Assembly (NCBI GenBank): GCA_026027325.1
Contig: JAMSLZ010000001.1
Location: 806,001 to 870,000, forward strand
Source of the DNA: Actinomucor elegans
Taxonomy: Eukaryota > Mucoromycota > Mucoromycetes > Mucorales > Mucoraceae
Length of the DNA: 64,000 bases
Reading direction: 5' to 3'
A program made the position numbers and the translations under genes. The notes below the pieces were generated by a model, which saw only the letters and a list, made by a program, of their open reading frames with translations, was not told the origin of the DNA and did not search any database. Of the stretch, positions 48,250-61,378 are shown one piece after another; the first letter of the stretch is position 1; each line of letters starts with the position of its first letter.

Positions 48250-51164
48250 TGTAACGAAATGCTGAGATTTGCTTAAATTCAAAGGAATAAGAGGAGAAAA
48301 GAAAAGGCTTGTTTTGGCTGTGATCAATATACAAAGAATATACGGAATGGGGGGGGGGGCGCTGCTGATGCTGCTCAGGTACTTGAAACAGCGAACTTTC
48401 CTAGAAGTTAATTATAGAATATCGATGGTTACTCAAGCTTCAGTACTAGCAAGGGTTTCAACTAATAACTATTATACATAAATTCAATAATTACATGTTT
48501 CTTTTACATATGTATTATACCAAGTACTAGTTGGTCAATCTTAGTGATTTAACCCTTGAAAACAAATTTTAAGCGTGTATATACTTCATTGTTTATGTAG
48601 GCGCTTGACCATCTGACCGCTACTACTATGGCGTTTGCAATTCCAATAACAGTCATCCAACGAGCCGGTAGACTTTATCTTCTGGAGAAAAACATATTGA
48701 ATAGTCTAGCTTTTTGTTAATTTAATAGTCTCCGTTTCCGTTGCGCCTGATTTAAGTAAACAAACATAGTAAAAATAAAAAATAAATAAAAAAAGGACAA
48801 ATTTGTTACAAAAAGCCCTCATATGGCTGATTAAACATCTGACAGTTGAACCACACTTAACCTAGTCGTTATGCCCCCGCTTACAATTGCAAACTCGGGC
48901 CCTATTCGTTTTAATGCGGCAATAAGGCACTAGTACATATTTTAAAGTATGCAAATAAAGTAGGATTATAGATCTTGCTTCCAAAAATGCTTTAGTACTC
49001 TCAAGTAGTGTTGTAAAGCTGGCTCGTCACCATGTTACTCTACCGATTCCATTGGATACCGGCCATTAAATAAGCCAAGTTGCCTAAAGCTCGTTCAGAT
49101 CATTTAATTTTGACCAGTGCTTTGACTCTATTCTTAATGGCAAATTATCGTTGATACATAGAAGAACGTGAATAAATGACACACAAAGTTAAACTGTACG
49201 TTGGATAATGCTAATATAGTCTTACTTTTTCTTTGAGTTCATGATAATTTCTGATACGAACCAGTTTTTTGGACCACTTGTAAATACAATCATAACTCGG
49301 GAAGGTTTTACAGAATAAAACCCTCCAAAAACCTTTATTGCATACTCTTAAAGCGAACATGTCAACGAACTATGCCTCAGAAATATTACCCTCGCCTTCT
49401 ACAAAAAAATATAGCTTTTGAAAAGTTAGGATCTGGAGAAGAAGTTCCTGGGAATTTGTCGACATCACCACATTGCCAACGCTAATTTTCTCAGTTTAAC
49501 TTGTGTTTGATAGTTATTATATGTCCACAATGGTGCACTGCCACTATTTACTATAGTGGATAAGGAACATGTCAGTAATGTACTAGGAAAAAGCTTGCAA
49601 TTCGTCATGGATTAAGTGTGTGATATTATTCATGTGTTGATAGAACACTAACAAACTCAAAAGGTATAGTCACGCTGCTCATTCAGCCTGAAATTATATC
49701 AAGGCAAGAGTTCTTCTGTGATATACGTTTAAAGAAAAAAAAAACCTTGATTATAATATAAATGTATGGTTTGGTTTATTATTAATTACATGCAGAACTT
49801 GTTGCCTGATTTGAAGATGTCAAGTTTACTGAATTAAGAACAAGCTCAAGCTCGTGATAAACTAGATATCTTTCCACGAGTTTACAAGGACCTGATTATT
49901 ACTTTATGAAGATTATTTAGCAGCAGTATCAGCAAAATTTTGGGCTATACTCTTTATTAAGCTTATTTACTCGATAATCAATCAATTAAAGAAGATTGCA
50001 AAGTAATGGCTGCGTATAATGCATTCATCAAGCTAGAGTATTAGATGTAGCAGCTTATTCTGTACATAATATACTGTTCATATACCATTTTTGACCGAGA
50101 TTAACCAAGATTTCTCGTAACCTACTGTGTTTCTTAGACAGTAGTTTTATAGAAGGAATTGGCGCTCAGAGCTTAATATATATATATATAAACCTTTACG
50201 TGAAAGCCAACAAGTGGGTACTCACACTATAGAAGTTTATTAAAGTTTGTAAAGAATCAAATTATCTTTCAACTGGTATGTATTTTGGATCAAAGCAAAA
50301 AGAAACATTTAACTTTCAAAGACAAAAACGACATAAAACTGGAGTACTTCGATGTTTTTTTTTATACCTTTGCATATACATTGAAAGTATGACAAATCAA
50401 AAGAACGCAGTTATCTATATATGTTTTCCAAGGATCTAAATCTTAACTGGTCTTTTTTGAAGATTTAGAGTTGGTTCCTGAATCAAAGTCATCTAGTTGG
50501 GATGCTATGGAGCTTGTATCCTTATTTTCACCAGCCAATAATCAACATATATATCATTAACTTTAGAACTCAGAACAGCTTTCAAAATCTAAGAACTGTT
50601 TCGATTGTAGATGATGACAGGTGTGAATTTGCACTTTGTGGTATTAACAGATGTCATGGGGAATTTTTTTTTTAAATAATACATTGTAGAATACTCTAAG
50701 GAAAAGGTATTACTCTAGAAGAAGAAAATTCTATGCACATAGAGCATGTTAGAACTTGCTTTGTGGATGTTCAATGATGTAAATAGGTTAATTGAAAAAA
50801 TAAAATAAAAAACGTATTTAACTCTATGGATATTCTACCCGTGATCCAAAGTTTTATCTCTGTTTCTTGTCGATCTAAACGTGATTTTAACGTCATTTAT
50901 CGATATTACCATGAATCAGTCACTCCTTTGCCCAATGAAATCTGAGTGAATGTTGATGCAATAGGATACACAGTGTCCACTCAGTGTATGACATTGCAAC
51001 CATAAAAATTCGAACTCACAAGCCGTGCGAACCAAATCTAATCATTAATAGGATGAATGGTAGAATATTCGTTATCAGTATTTAATGCATATGGAAGGAA
51101 TTGGGTTTACAAATCACGTTGGTATTCAATGAAAACGATTAATATACAATATAAAGAGGGAGTA
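48250..51164. other. Long gene-poor region
   Basis: About 2.9 kb with no supported gene. An 11-nt G run (48349-48359) lies near the Nudix promoter. A 39-codon ATG frame at 50826-50945 is open but has no recognisable motif. The rest is AT-rich. Confidence 0.5.
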
Positions 51165-52137
51165 TTACATAATATCCCAAAGGTCTTCAAAAGCGCAACA
51201 AACTTTACCGCAGGCGACAGAAGCAGACAAAGCGTAACTTGAAATTCCTATCATTCTTATTTCAGTCACTGTCATAAAACACATCCAAGGATAAACTTAC
51301 CAATCTTTTCCTTTACATATTCATCAGCAAAAGTGTCCGGTCCCTTTGCCATGGCGCCCACTGCAACTACAATAGGTTGTCCTTCTTTTGATTCTTTGAA
51401 AAAATTGTATAGGCGCACCTTGGGCGCGTTCCATGAAAGAGCTACACAACGTCAATTATCGTGCGCTTTTTTTTATATATTAGTGTTTGAACTTACCAAT
51501 CTTTCTCGCATCTTCTGGTAAGTATTGTTTTACTGGAGGTGGTACAATTTCTAAGAGCTTTGTGTGTCCTTCAATATCACTTGAAATACTACCTCTTTCC
51601 AATAATTGCACTAATGACAGATATAAGCTTATTGAACTGACTCGACTATAGAATAGTATTACCCATTAATCCAGAGAAACGTTTGATTGTTCTAGGTATA
51701 CGACAAGCAGGGTTGATACGAATCACAACGCCTTTAGCAGTATGAATATATACCTATTAATAGATAAGTGCACTATCCAGAACGCGTGTTTTTTCGAGAA
51801 ACTTACTTCTAGATGACCAGACTTGTTTAAAGGACTGTCCAATAGAGTTAAAAGGCACTACAAACCAAAAATTTAGTAAGCTATAGCATGAAGCATTATT
51901 CAAAGTATTTACTTGATGAACAATATCAGGTCTTGCATCAGCAATATCTCTACCGAGTCTTTTCAAAATAGACTGGTGCTCATCGCAGTTCAATAGTTGC
52001 ATCTTGCTGTCTCGGTAAGGTTGTAAACGAGCAGCTTCCAAAGAAGCGTTTTCCAACACAACAATCACTTTACGGCTTTGAGGTTCAACAGGTTGACCTT
52101 GTGTAGGTTCTTCATGCCATGATGAGTCTTCTGACAT
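51165..52137 (-). CDS. NEP1: Nep1/Emg1 18S rRNA pseudouridine-N1 methyltransferase
   Basis: Six exons (51913-52137, 51807-51857, 51663-51753, 51497-51610, 51301-51441, 51165-51247) give 234 aa. Conserved SPOUT-family blocks are [81 protein letters not shown] and the C-terminal [20 protein letters not shown]. It methylates the hypermodified pseudouridine of 18S rRNA and is needed for 40S assembly in the nucleolus. Length is close to the yeast protein. Confidence 0.95.
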
Positions 52138-52299
52138 TATGATTTATATGGGTTTCAAGAAAAAAGAAAAGTTAAAATCTTTTTTAGGTGTTGTGCAATA
52201 TCCGCATAGATGAAGATGTTCGTTTTGAAACGTACAGACAGTCACAAAGATGCAAAAGGTTGAGGGTGTTACGAAGCTCCTTTTAGCAAAGTCTCTTTT

Positions 52300-52830
52300 T
52301 TGTTATTGTTCAATTAGTTGCATCATCATCTATTCTAGAAGATAGCCGATCTGGATCATGGCATGCTTCTTGTACCATCATTCTTTCGACTTGCTGAATA
52401 TTCTTGTTCGTAATATGCATACGTGATATCGCGAAATCAGTATCAGCCAATCAAAAGCTTCGGATTCTTTTCAGATCTAAAAAAAAAAAAATTGATCAAA
52501 AAAAGGGTCCTGCATCAATTCAATTGGAAGAATATGAGCTAACGAACCTGCCCAAGATCAGAAAGAGATATACAGAGAAATAAAGTATCATCTAAACGCA
52601 TAGCTCTTTCGAATAACAAAGAAACCGAAGCTTAATCCTATGGAAAAAGAGCTTTCCAAGATCGAGATCGACTTCAATGATACAGGTAACATGTTCATTT
52701 TTCCATTTAGACATGCCTTTAATAGGTATCCTTGAAGCTCTGAAATGTACAGTAGCCCATTCTAAGTGGGACATACTGATATCATCCGGGACTTGGCCGG
52801 AATTTCTCCAGAGATCTGTCAATCATCAAA
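52300..52830 (-). other. Possible gene or gene remnant, unrecognised
   Basis: Two protein-like stretches occur on the minus strand upstream of NEP1. One (52592-52775 from an ATG) includes MSHLEWATVHFRASRIPIKG and WKNEHVTCIIEVDLDLGKLF. The other (about 52312-52455) includes MHITNKNIQQVERMMVQEAC ending at a TAA. I could not join them by splice sites without a stop. It may be a decayed small gene, or one gene with an intron I misplace. Confidence 0.3.
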
Positions 52831-53905
52831 TCGAGTCTACTTGATAAAGTCATATAATTTAGCTTATACTGTGCTGATCCTCATATAGTTAAATTGTATT
52901 TTTAATAGACGCAACAGCTTATTTTGAGCATGGAATATTATTGTGATGTGAATTTTGACCGGATCCTTTGAGAGATCTATTAAACTCCAATATTTATAAT
53001 TTACAGTGCGAATCCAAAATGCTAAATATTCGTCGTATAACAGTCAAATGGTAGTTGTAATGTATGCAGCGCTTCTTAATAAACTCGTATTAGGCATCAG
53101 ACGCCACCTTAAACTGGAAATTGGTCAAGATATGCGGAGGTGTTAAAAATGGCCAATTTCAGAAAAAGATCATAGTATCCCTAAAGCCAAAATTTTAATC
53201 AATGCTTTTTTTATATGGAGCGCGAGTGCTGTATTTTGAAGACATAATTTATTGCCAATAGGCTTAATACACTATATAGTATACTACTGGATTTGCGTTG
53301 GATTTTATTGTATATGAAAAAAACCGAGTTATGATTGAATTTGTAAAAGTACAGAAGCTAGCCTTTTTTATTGCTAGATTTTCTATTAAAGTAAGCACAA
53401 ATTCTATTAGAGAATGCAGCGTTTAGCATTGAATTTTTGTTATTAATAAAGGGATCAAAGTTTATACCACACTTCGGATTCTCGGCGTCGAGCGGACTAG
53501 TTCAATTTCCGGTATCCAATCAAAATCAAAAGAGTATCATAGTGGTGATGGAGATATGTAATGGTGGTGGCATTGGTAACATATCTTTTCGTCATATTTT
53601 TGTCTGTATTAAGGATATCTTAGGAGCTTGATTAACAAAACTTTTTTCTTAAAGATCCGGATATACTTATTTTGATTCTTGCGTAAAGCCCAAGAGCGGA
53701 CGAGTAATCAAATCCAAGTAGAGCTAGTTAACCAACCTGGTAATCAAAGTCTTGAGCAATACGTAACATCGCTTTCAAGCAACATATAGCGCTCAATTGC
53801 ATGCTTATCCCATGAAAGTAGCCTCTTATCTTGTTTTCTACTCATTCTACAACTTCAATAGGTAAATAACCATGGTTAAAACAAACTATACACAGTCAGT
53901 TCGCC
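52831..53905. other. AT-rich spacer with two repeat copies
   Basis: Minus-orientation copies of the interspersed repeat lie at about 52915-52985 (TTTGAGCATGGAATATT...GAGAGATCTAT) and, more degenerate, about 53095-53130. No gene is supported. Confidence 0.5.
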
Positions 53906-53914
53906 TATAAAAAA
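53906..53914 (+). promoter_or_regulatory. TATA-like element of the MPP-alpha gene
   Basis: TATAAAAAA lies about 130 bp before the start codon at 54037; a CT-rich leader follows. The assignment rests on position only. Confidence 0.45.
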
Positions 53915-54036
53915 CGTCATAGCTGTGACTAAGCTTTTCGTCCCCCGAGATTCCAAATGTCCTGAAGGCCTTAAACTTTTTCCAGGAAAAGTATTCTGAC
54001 CCTGTATTCCTTTTTCTTTTTTTTTCTTTTTCCAAC

Positions 54037-55809
54037 ATGACTTCCCGTTTATTGAATTCAGCTTCAAAGGCTATCAAAAGACCTTTTCAGAATGCTATTA
54101 CACCTATAATCAAGCGAGCTGAGTCTACTATTCCTTACGATGCCAAGGTACAGTTTAGTGCAAAAAAATAGAAAAAAAATAGAGTTGAACTGACACATTC
54201 ACATAGAACCTTGTGAAAGGGTTTCCTACCATCGTTCAAGAATATTCAAAGGCTTCTACTGGTCTTTGTAAAGTTACAACACTACCCAATGGTATTCGCG
54301 TTGCTTCAGAAAATACACCCGGCCACTTTAGCGCGGTCGGTGTTTACGTCGATGCTGGTAGTCGTTACGAGACTGCAGCTACGCGAGGTGTTAGTCATAT
54401 TTTAGATAGATTAGCTTTCAAGGTTAGTGTTTTTTTAAGGGTATGATAGACTTGTATTTTGACATGTCTATTAGAGCACAGCAAATCGTTCAGCTGATCA
54501 AGTTGTAGCGGAATTGGAGTCACTTGGTGGTAACATTATGTGTTCTTCTTCCCGTGAATCTATCATGTATCAGTCAGCTATCTTCTCTCAAGATTTAAGC
54601 CGAGTTTTGTCTCTTTTTTCAGATGTTATCTGTCATCCTACCATTAACGATGCTGAGGTAGAAGAACAACGCCAAACCGCCTTGTATGAAATTGATGAAA
54701 TTTGGTCGAAACCTGAGATGATTCTACCCGAGATTTTGCACACAGTTGCTTATGAAGGAAACACCCTAGGCAATCCACTATTGTGTCCTCCCGAGAATCT
54801 TGGTTCCATGACACCCGAATTGATTCGCAATTATATGAAGACATGGTATAGACCCGAACGTATGGTTATCTCTGCTTGTGGTGCAGAACATGAAGAAGTG
54901 GTTGAATTAGCACTCAAATACTTTGGTGATGTACCCAAATCAACCGAGAATTTGGATTCAGTCATGACCCATATTGAAGCTTTAAAGAAACAAAGCCAAC
55001 AAGCTCAAAAGGCTGCCGATACCAATAACAAGTCCTTTGTCAAGTCTTTGTTTACCAAGAAGAATCAACAGCAAGGTTTAACTACCTTTGAACTTGCTAC
55101 TCAGCCAGCTCATTATACAGGCGGCAATAGCTTTATGGAAACTGGACCTGAAACACCTTTAACACATGTGTATGTTGCCTTTGAAGGTCTTTCTATTGAT
55201 GATCCTGATATTTATGCCCTTACTACCTTGCAAATCTTACTTGGTGGCGGTGGATCTTTCTCTGCTGGTGGTCCTGGTAAGGGTATGTATTCGCGTCTGT
55301 TCACCAATGTTTTGAATCAACATTATTGGGTGGAATCCTGTCAAGCGTTTAACCATTGCTATACTGATTCCGGTCTCTTTGGAATTGCCGGTTCATGTCA
55401 ACCCGAATATGCCAATGCTTTGGTTGAGGTGATTTGCCGTGAGTTGGATATCGTCGCCAGAGGTGATGTAGGCCAACTCTCTGTTTCTGATACTGAACTT
55501 AGTCGTGCCAAGAACCAACTCAAGAGCTCGCTTTTAATGAACCTTGAAAGTCGTATGGTACAATTGGAAGATCTCGGTAGACAAATTCAAGTCCATGGCA
55601 AGAAGACGGGTATTGATGAAATGTTAGCTAATATTGACAAGGTAGATGTCAATGAATTGAGACGTGTTGCTAGTCGCGTTGTACGTGGTGCAGTGAGTGT
55701 ATCTAGTGGTGGTAGTGGTAAAGCAACTGTAGTAGTTCAAGGCAACCTTCAAGGTTTACGCGATGTAAATAAAACCATTGACAAGTATGGTTTGGGCAGT
55801 GGAAATTAG
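54037..55809 (+). CDS. MAS2: Mitochondrial processing peptidase alpha subunit
   Basis: Three exons (54037-54147, 54207-54422, 54475-55809) give 553 aa. The N-terminus is a matrix-targeting presequence rich in Arg, Ser and Ala without acidic residues (MTSRLLNSASKAIKRPF). The M16 fold begins at TLPNGIRVASENTPGHFSAV; the zinc-binding HxxEH of the beta subunit is replaced by SHILDRLAFKSTANR, as expected for alpha. The substrate-gripping glycine-rich loop GGGGSFSAGGPGKGMYSRL lies at about 365-383. With the beta subunit it cleaves presequences of imported mitochondrial proteins. A Gln/Lys-rich stretch near 270-300 may be an insertion relative to yeast. Confidence 0.96.
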
Positions 55810-57639
55810 ATAGATCATGTAGCTATATCCTTCCTATTTATTTTCTTCCTGTAATTCTAGTATATATATTATAAGTGGCCTTATATCCATCCCACTTTTT
55901 TTATTTTTGCCCTCCCCTTTCCCTCTTTGTATACAATTCCACCTTACCTTATAGAAAAAAGTTTTCTTTTTTTGCGCCCTTATTTTCGTATTGAACTACT
56001 AATAAAGATCAAGAGTGATAGAAAATCATGGTATTCCTAAATTGAGCATTGTAATAGAGAAGACTTGTATGATAGGGTTTTCTTTCATTATACCAGTAGG
56101 CATAAACATTATAAACTATAGACGTATTTGTGCTTTACACCATTTAATACCAAAAAAAAAAAAAAAATTCTTAACACGTTTGCTCCTTGCTGGATGATTT
56201 GTACTGTTACAATGCCACAACAAAATAGTCCATAGAAATTTTTTGTTTATTATATTATATTATCAATTCACCTTCAATTCACTTTAATTGCGAAGTGGAG
56301 ATTCATGAAAATAAAGTTTGACGCGTATTAACTTGTATTTCATTTTAAATTCAGATGATGCATCACTTCACTCGAAATTCTCACAGTGATGATCCACTTG
56401 CTACCTACAGCACAATCCCCAGGACTATAAAATTGCGCCTGGATGAGTAATCAAAAGAACTTTTACTTTTAAATTTTGAATATATATATAAACTCTGATC
56501 TGTCAGACACATACCATAAAAAAGCTTTTACTAGCATAAAATTTCAATTCATAAGATCAGGCCCAGAACGCCTACCCCAATTAAACCACCGAATTTGACA
56601 TAGTGGCGTTGCTCAACCTGTACGATCTCGTTCGATCTCGTTTAAAAATTGCATTTGATTAGTAGTTCATGTTCAAAATGAACTGCTACATTTGAAAAAA
56701 CAGCAGATCTATTTGAAAGAAAGTGCATATTGTATTTGCATCTATTAATTTATAAGCTTCTTTCGTCAGACGGATAAAGTGACTTCTTGTGATGATAAGA
56801 AGTGCTGGTAACTAGGAAGGAGTGAGGTTTGTGACACATCATGATAATTTACAGACATCTTACTTGACATACGATGGCATTAACATTGTAAAAGACACTA
56901 AAAGTGACTTTGATTTGTAGTCTGCATCATAGCCTATGATCTAGATACGCGTTTCCATAGCCACCCATTAATACTTGTTCGGTAGAAGAGTCATTTACAT
57001 GCCATGAAGCGCCGAAGCAATCATTTCAATGACCTCGTATGTTTCAGTTCGCTTGCTACCCGAGTTAACGGACGCAGTCATTGCTCAAGGTTCCTCGGAT
57101 TGATATACGCGTTTATTTATCTTATCCATGTTCATGCAAAAACTCTTCAGCATTAGTAATTTACGCGCAGATAAAAACAAACACAAAAGTCCCTTTTTTA
57201 TTGTGTAACAGCCAAAAAGAAAAAAAAATACAAGGATAATGGTTGAATGGTTACTATAGAATCTTTTTTTGTCATAAAGAGGGGGGAATCGCCTTCAAAA
57301 ATCAAACAATAAAAGCTATTATTGTGCATTAAACTTGGCATAGAAACACATGTTGGATATGCTTGTAATCCGGAAAAAGACACTATTTGTCACACTGAGG
57401 CAATAGTAGGAGGTTAGTTGACGCGTTACATCGTCTCAGTAGGGTTTTATTTCAATGTAGCATTCGAGCAGTGTTTCAGTTGAGGAGTGCCAAAGGGGAT
57501 TTAAAGCAGATAAGGTTAATAATAATCATTAAAAGGGGCCATCCACGTAGAATCCACATCTTAAGGAGTGTGGGACACAGACTTGCAAATAAAAAGCGCT
57601 ACTTTTCTTTTTGGTTTTTCTTTCATTCTTTACATTATT
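55810..57639. other. AT-rich spacer with one repeat copy
   Basis: About 1.8 kb. The MPP-alpha 3' flank is followed by a repeat copy at about 56628-56700 containing TTGCATTTGATTAGTAGTTC, then unassigned AT-rich DNA and the promoter of the downstream kinase. Confidence 0.5.
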
Positions 57640-58804
57640 ATGCTTGATCCCCAAGAATTTTTATATACTTTTATTGATAATCAGTCTATTGAGCTGGTTT
57701 CAGTGATCGGCTCTGGTTCTTATGGTGTAGTTTATTTGGGTCGATACATCTATACAAATCGGTATTACGCAGTGAAATGCGTTGCGGACAATCATATCAC
57801 ACGAAACGAAGTAGAAATGCATTCCATCTTGTCTGGACATGCCAATATCTTGTCTTTAGAAAAGGTGCTCAAGGAACGCAACCACATTTTCATTGTCATG
57901 GAATACGCTACCCATGGAGACTTATTTTCAAGCATCACTCAACTATCCCAAGAGATTATAGGCAAAACCAAAGTGATTCGACATTTGTTTCTTCAAATAC
58001 TTGATGCAGTGTTACATTGTCACCACAACTTGATAGCTCATAGAGACTTGAAGCCCGAAAACATCCTTTTGCTTTCAAATCATCGCATCAAATTGGCTGA
58101 TTTCGGCTTAGCTACGACTCAAATTGCCTCGAAAGAGTTCAACTGCGGATCTTCATTTTACTTTTCTCCAGGTAAGGCAATCAAGCATTTGTATAATGTA
58201 CATGATTATTTATTTATTGTATTTAGAATGTCAAGGTATTACTACATATTCGTCCAGTACACAATACTATGATACTTTGGCCAATGACGTATGGAGCTTG
58301 GGCGTCATCTTGATCAACTTAGTGTCAGGTCGCAATCCATGGAAAGTAGCAAATTTACAAGACCCTGCTTTTGCAGCTTTCGTAAAGCAGCCTAGACGAT
58401 TTTTCCGAACCATTCTTCCGGGTATCTCAAAGAGCCTGGATCGCATTTTAATTCGCATCTTTTGTTTGAACCCTGACAAAAGAATCACTTTACATGAATT
58501 ACGCAACATGGTCTTGGGTTGTCGATCGTTCACTTGTGATGAACGTAATAGCGACAAACCCATAACTCCGCCTTCATCACAACAACAGAATACTTTTGGA
58601 ATTCTTCAATGCAGTGAATCATTAGCAAGCACAATGATTGCTTATATAGGAGACTATACAGACAATGAAGATGAACGCCAACCATCATTAATGCAAACCA
58701 ACAGTTCCAATAGTTCTATCACAACAGCTGCCGAGGGTCCGCCTACTCCATGTCATGGTAGTCCATATCCTCAACCAAAATGCATGAAACATTATGACTT
58801 TTAG
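57640..58804 (+). CDS. Ser/Thr protein kinase, Ran1/Sks1/Vhs1-like
   Basis: Two exons (57640-58171, 58227-58804) give 369 aa from the ATG of MLDPQEF; the open frame extends upstream only from a non-ATG codon. The kinase domain (about 20-290) has IGSGSYGVVYLG, YYAVKC, IVMEYATHGDLFSSI, AHRDLKPENILL, DFGLAT and SSFYFSPECQG, with DVWSLGVILINLVSGRNPWK in the C-lobe. This pattern fits fungal Ran1/Pat1 and Sks1/Vhs1 kinases acting in nutrient and differentiation control. The tail is Ser/Thr/Pro-rich and unstructured. No transmembrane segment is included with this start. Confidence 0.88.
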
Positions 58805-59327
58805 ATCTCCCCTCATACCTTATATATACCTATACACTTTTATACCATACAAACGCAAGATACCATTGCAAAGTTATAGAACTTTATTTGATACACCCTT
58901 TCTTAGACTACAATAGATTCATACCATTTCTTTTTTTTTTAAAAAAAAATAATATGTCAAGTATATGCACTGTCTATGCAATTTATTTCAGATCATTGAA
59001 ATAAAATTATTCATCTGCAAGCTTAAAACAGAGCAAAATATCTGCGGGTTTGGAGGGTCCAACACGTGGGTAATCTAAATCATTGTCTCAATTCCACGTT
59101 ATAAATTCAAGAACTTGTCATCGCGTGGTATTAGGGGAAGGGGGATATTGAGCATTAAATGTAGCGCGTAATATTCTAAAGGTCATGAATACAAATCAAA
59201 TAAACTCAAAAATATATAAGATTTTTTTTTTTGTTTTTTGTTTGTAAGGTATAGTAGTAATACTATGATTATTGATTCAACCCCTCCTAGGAGTAAAAAA
59301 CACCAAAGCCGATACCATTTTGGCTGA

Positions 59328-59374
<47 letters not shown>

Positions 59375-60479
59375 TTTGATTCGGGTGCTTTGGTGGCTAT
59401 GATGACAGAATCCACGACTATGAGAAAAAAAAACAATAGGGGCAAAGTGATTTGCCGTCTTAATTACCCTGCATTTACTTGAGCAGCAGTATTAATAATA
59501 AGACTTGCGTATACTTATTGCATAATATATTAATACACTTTTACATCAATGGACATATGTCAAATCTATCATAGCTGTTTGGTTTTATTCAAGTGTCATG
59601 TTGGGCTTTGAGTATATAAATAGTCATTAATGATATTCTTAAGCGTACAAGTTGGGACTAGGGCCTGATTTTTGATATATGAGCACATATACACTAAGAT
59701 TCTCATCAACGCCCATTGAAGGAGATGGCACGAGTATTGTAGTATAAAACAATTACTCAGTTGACATTGTACACTTACAAAAAGGTCTAGAGGTATATCT
59801 GAATGCATCTACATAAAGAACAAAGAAAGCATTAGGGTGACAATAATTAACGAGCTTCATTATAGGAGAATACGGTATTGAAAAAGGCATTGATATGTAG
59901 GAGAAAACCATGTATCTATACAAGAAGGCTGCCTTAATTATTAATCACATCATGATTATCAAGTACGGAATGATGTACTAGATATCAAGTGCATGATGTT
60001 ATATATCAAATTAAGGCTTATAATAATATTAGAGGATCGCCTCTAATATATGTACATGAATTAAAGGGAACGTGTTCAAGAAAGGGCATCCACCACCTTC
60101 ATATACGAATACAGCAATAGGACTTTATATATACTCTATCTAATGGTATTATCTATGGAATGGATAGCAATAAAGGTGAGTCCAAGGATTGATTCTATTC
60201 CAATAAAAAGTTGGTTAGCTTTATGCGTTATTTGATTGTAAACCATGGATGTACTGAGCCTCAACCCAATTATTTGCCTGTATACATAGCAATGGCACAA
60301 TTGACCATATGAAGCAATGTAAGTCATAAATTAGGGATGACGCAGGTTATACAAGTGAATGAAAAAAAGATAAATCGCACAGTAAAGAAGGGTGGATATG
60401 CCAAAAACAGTGAAGTTACTTTTATCCTGGTTTACCTTCATTTACAATTAAATGGATAGTCCAATTATAAAAACAAATA
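58805..60479. other. AT-rich spacer
   Basis: About 1.7 kb with a 41-nt A tract (listed separately). Two short minus frames show no motifs. No gene is supported. Confidence 0.5.
59331..59371 (+). repeat. 41-nt homopolymeric A tract
   Basis: Uninterrupted A run between GCTGAGGT and GGCTTTGA. The second longest homopolymer in the window, far from any start codon. Confidence 0.9.
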
Positions 60480-60489
60480 CAGCAGCTGA

Positions 60490-60930
60490 TTTTGAGCATC
60501 GAATGTCAATCAGATACAACATTAAACCAGAAACTGCGGAAAAACCTATCGATTTATTAGACTTAGGTACTAGCATGCATGAAAACACAATTTACTGCAA
60601 GTCATTCATGTAGTATAGCATGCTCTTTAGTGCAAAAAAAGTGTGGTATACTCTTTGCACTTCATTTAAATAATAGTCTCCACAACTGCAACTATTTATT
60701 CTAAGTATGAATTAGCCATCAGATGTGACATTAAGCTAAAATTGATCGAGAGATCTATCGATCATGTAGATAAAATGTAATATGTCATACCTGAATGACC
60801 AACAGTAAATTGTGTTTTTCATATGCGTTAATATCTGAATCTAATGATCGATGGATTTCTTCACAGATCCGGGTTTAATGTTGCATCTGATTAATACTTG
60901 ATACTCTGAATCTGTTGAACCTCCGTTTAA
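60490..60930. repeat. Inverted cluster of the ~170-bp repeat (two minus copies, one plus copy)
   Basis: Minus-strand copies are anchored at about 60512 (AGATACAACATTAAACC) and 60721 (AGATGTGACATTAAGC); a plus copy is anchored at 60883 (TTTAATGTTGCATCTGA). The minus copy at 60721 has the palindrome block GATCTATCGATC at 60752-60763, exactly 37 nt from its anchor; the plus copy has GATCGATGG 37 nt before its anchor. The second and third units therefore face each other head to head. Confidence 0.65.
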
Positions 60931-61378
60931 CAACATTACAACGAATGTAACGCAAAGCCTACAAGAAATTTCCGGTTTTGTACCAGAATCTTGTCTTTTG
61001 GATTGAAATCAAAACTAAGAGTGATGGTTTCAAGTATGAAGAGCCTTGAATGTGTAATAAATATTAGAGATAATCCGAGCTTGTCTCGAGTGGTAGAAGG
61101 CATACGTAAAAATACAGATCGTGTTCCAGACTTAAAAAAGAAGCTACATATTAGCTGAAACTCAAAACTCTATACCTACAAGTTGGTGCTTTATATTATG
61201 TAATTCATCAATTGTAAAGAGCATCATGTATATTGGATTTTAGGCATTATTTTGCTCCCAACTGCCAAAGTTGGTTCTGTTATTGAAAGTAAAAATACGC
61301 TTTAAATACTTGTTTTAGATATAATTTAATTATAATAGTACAAATAGGGTTTCTCTATAAAAATTTGAAGCAATTCTA
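60931..61378. other. 3' spacer of VWA8
   Basis: AT-rich DNA after the repeat cluster. A short plus-strand open stretch near 60930-61004 is not enough to call a gene. Confidence 0.4.

Noticed and set aside
57568..57639. N-terminal hydrophobic extension of the Ran1-like kinase
   Set aside because: It begins at a non-ATG codon; the first ATG at 57640 gives a normal kinase N-terminus, so no membrane anchor is inferred.
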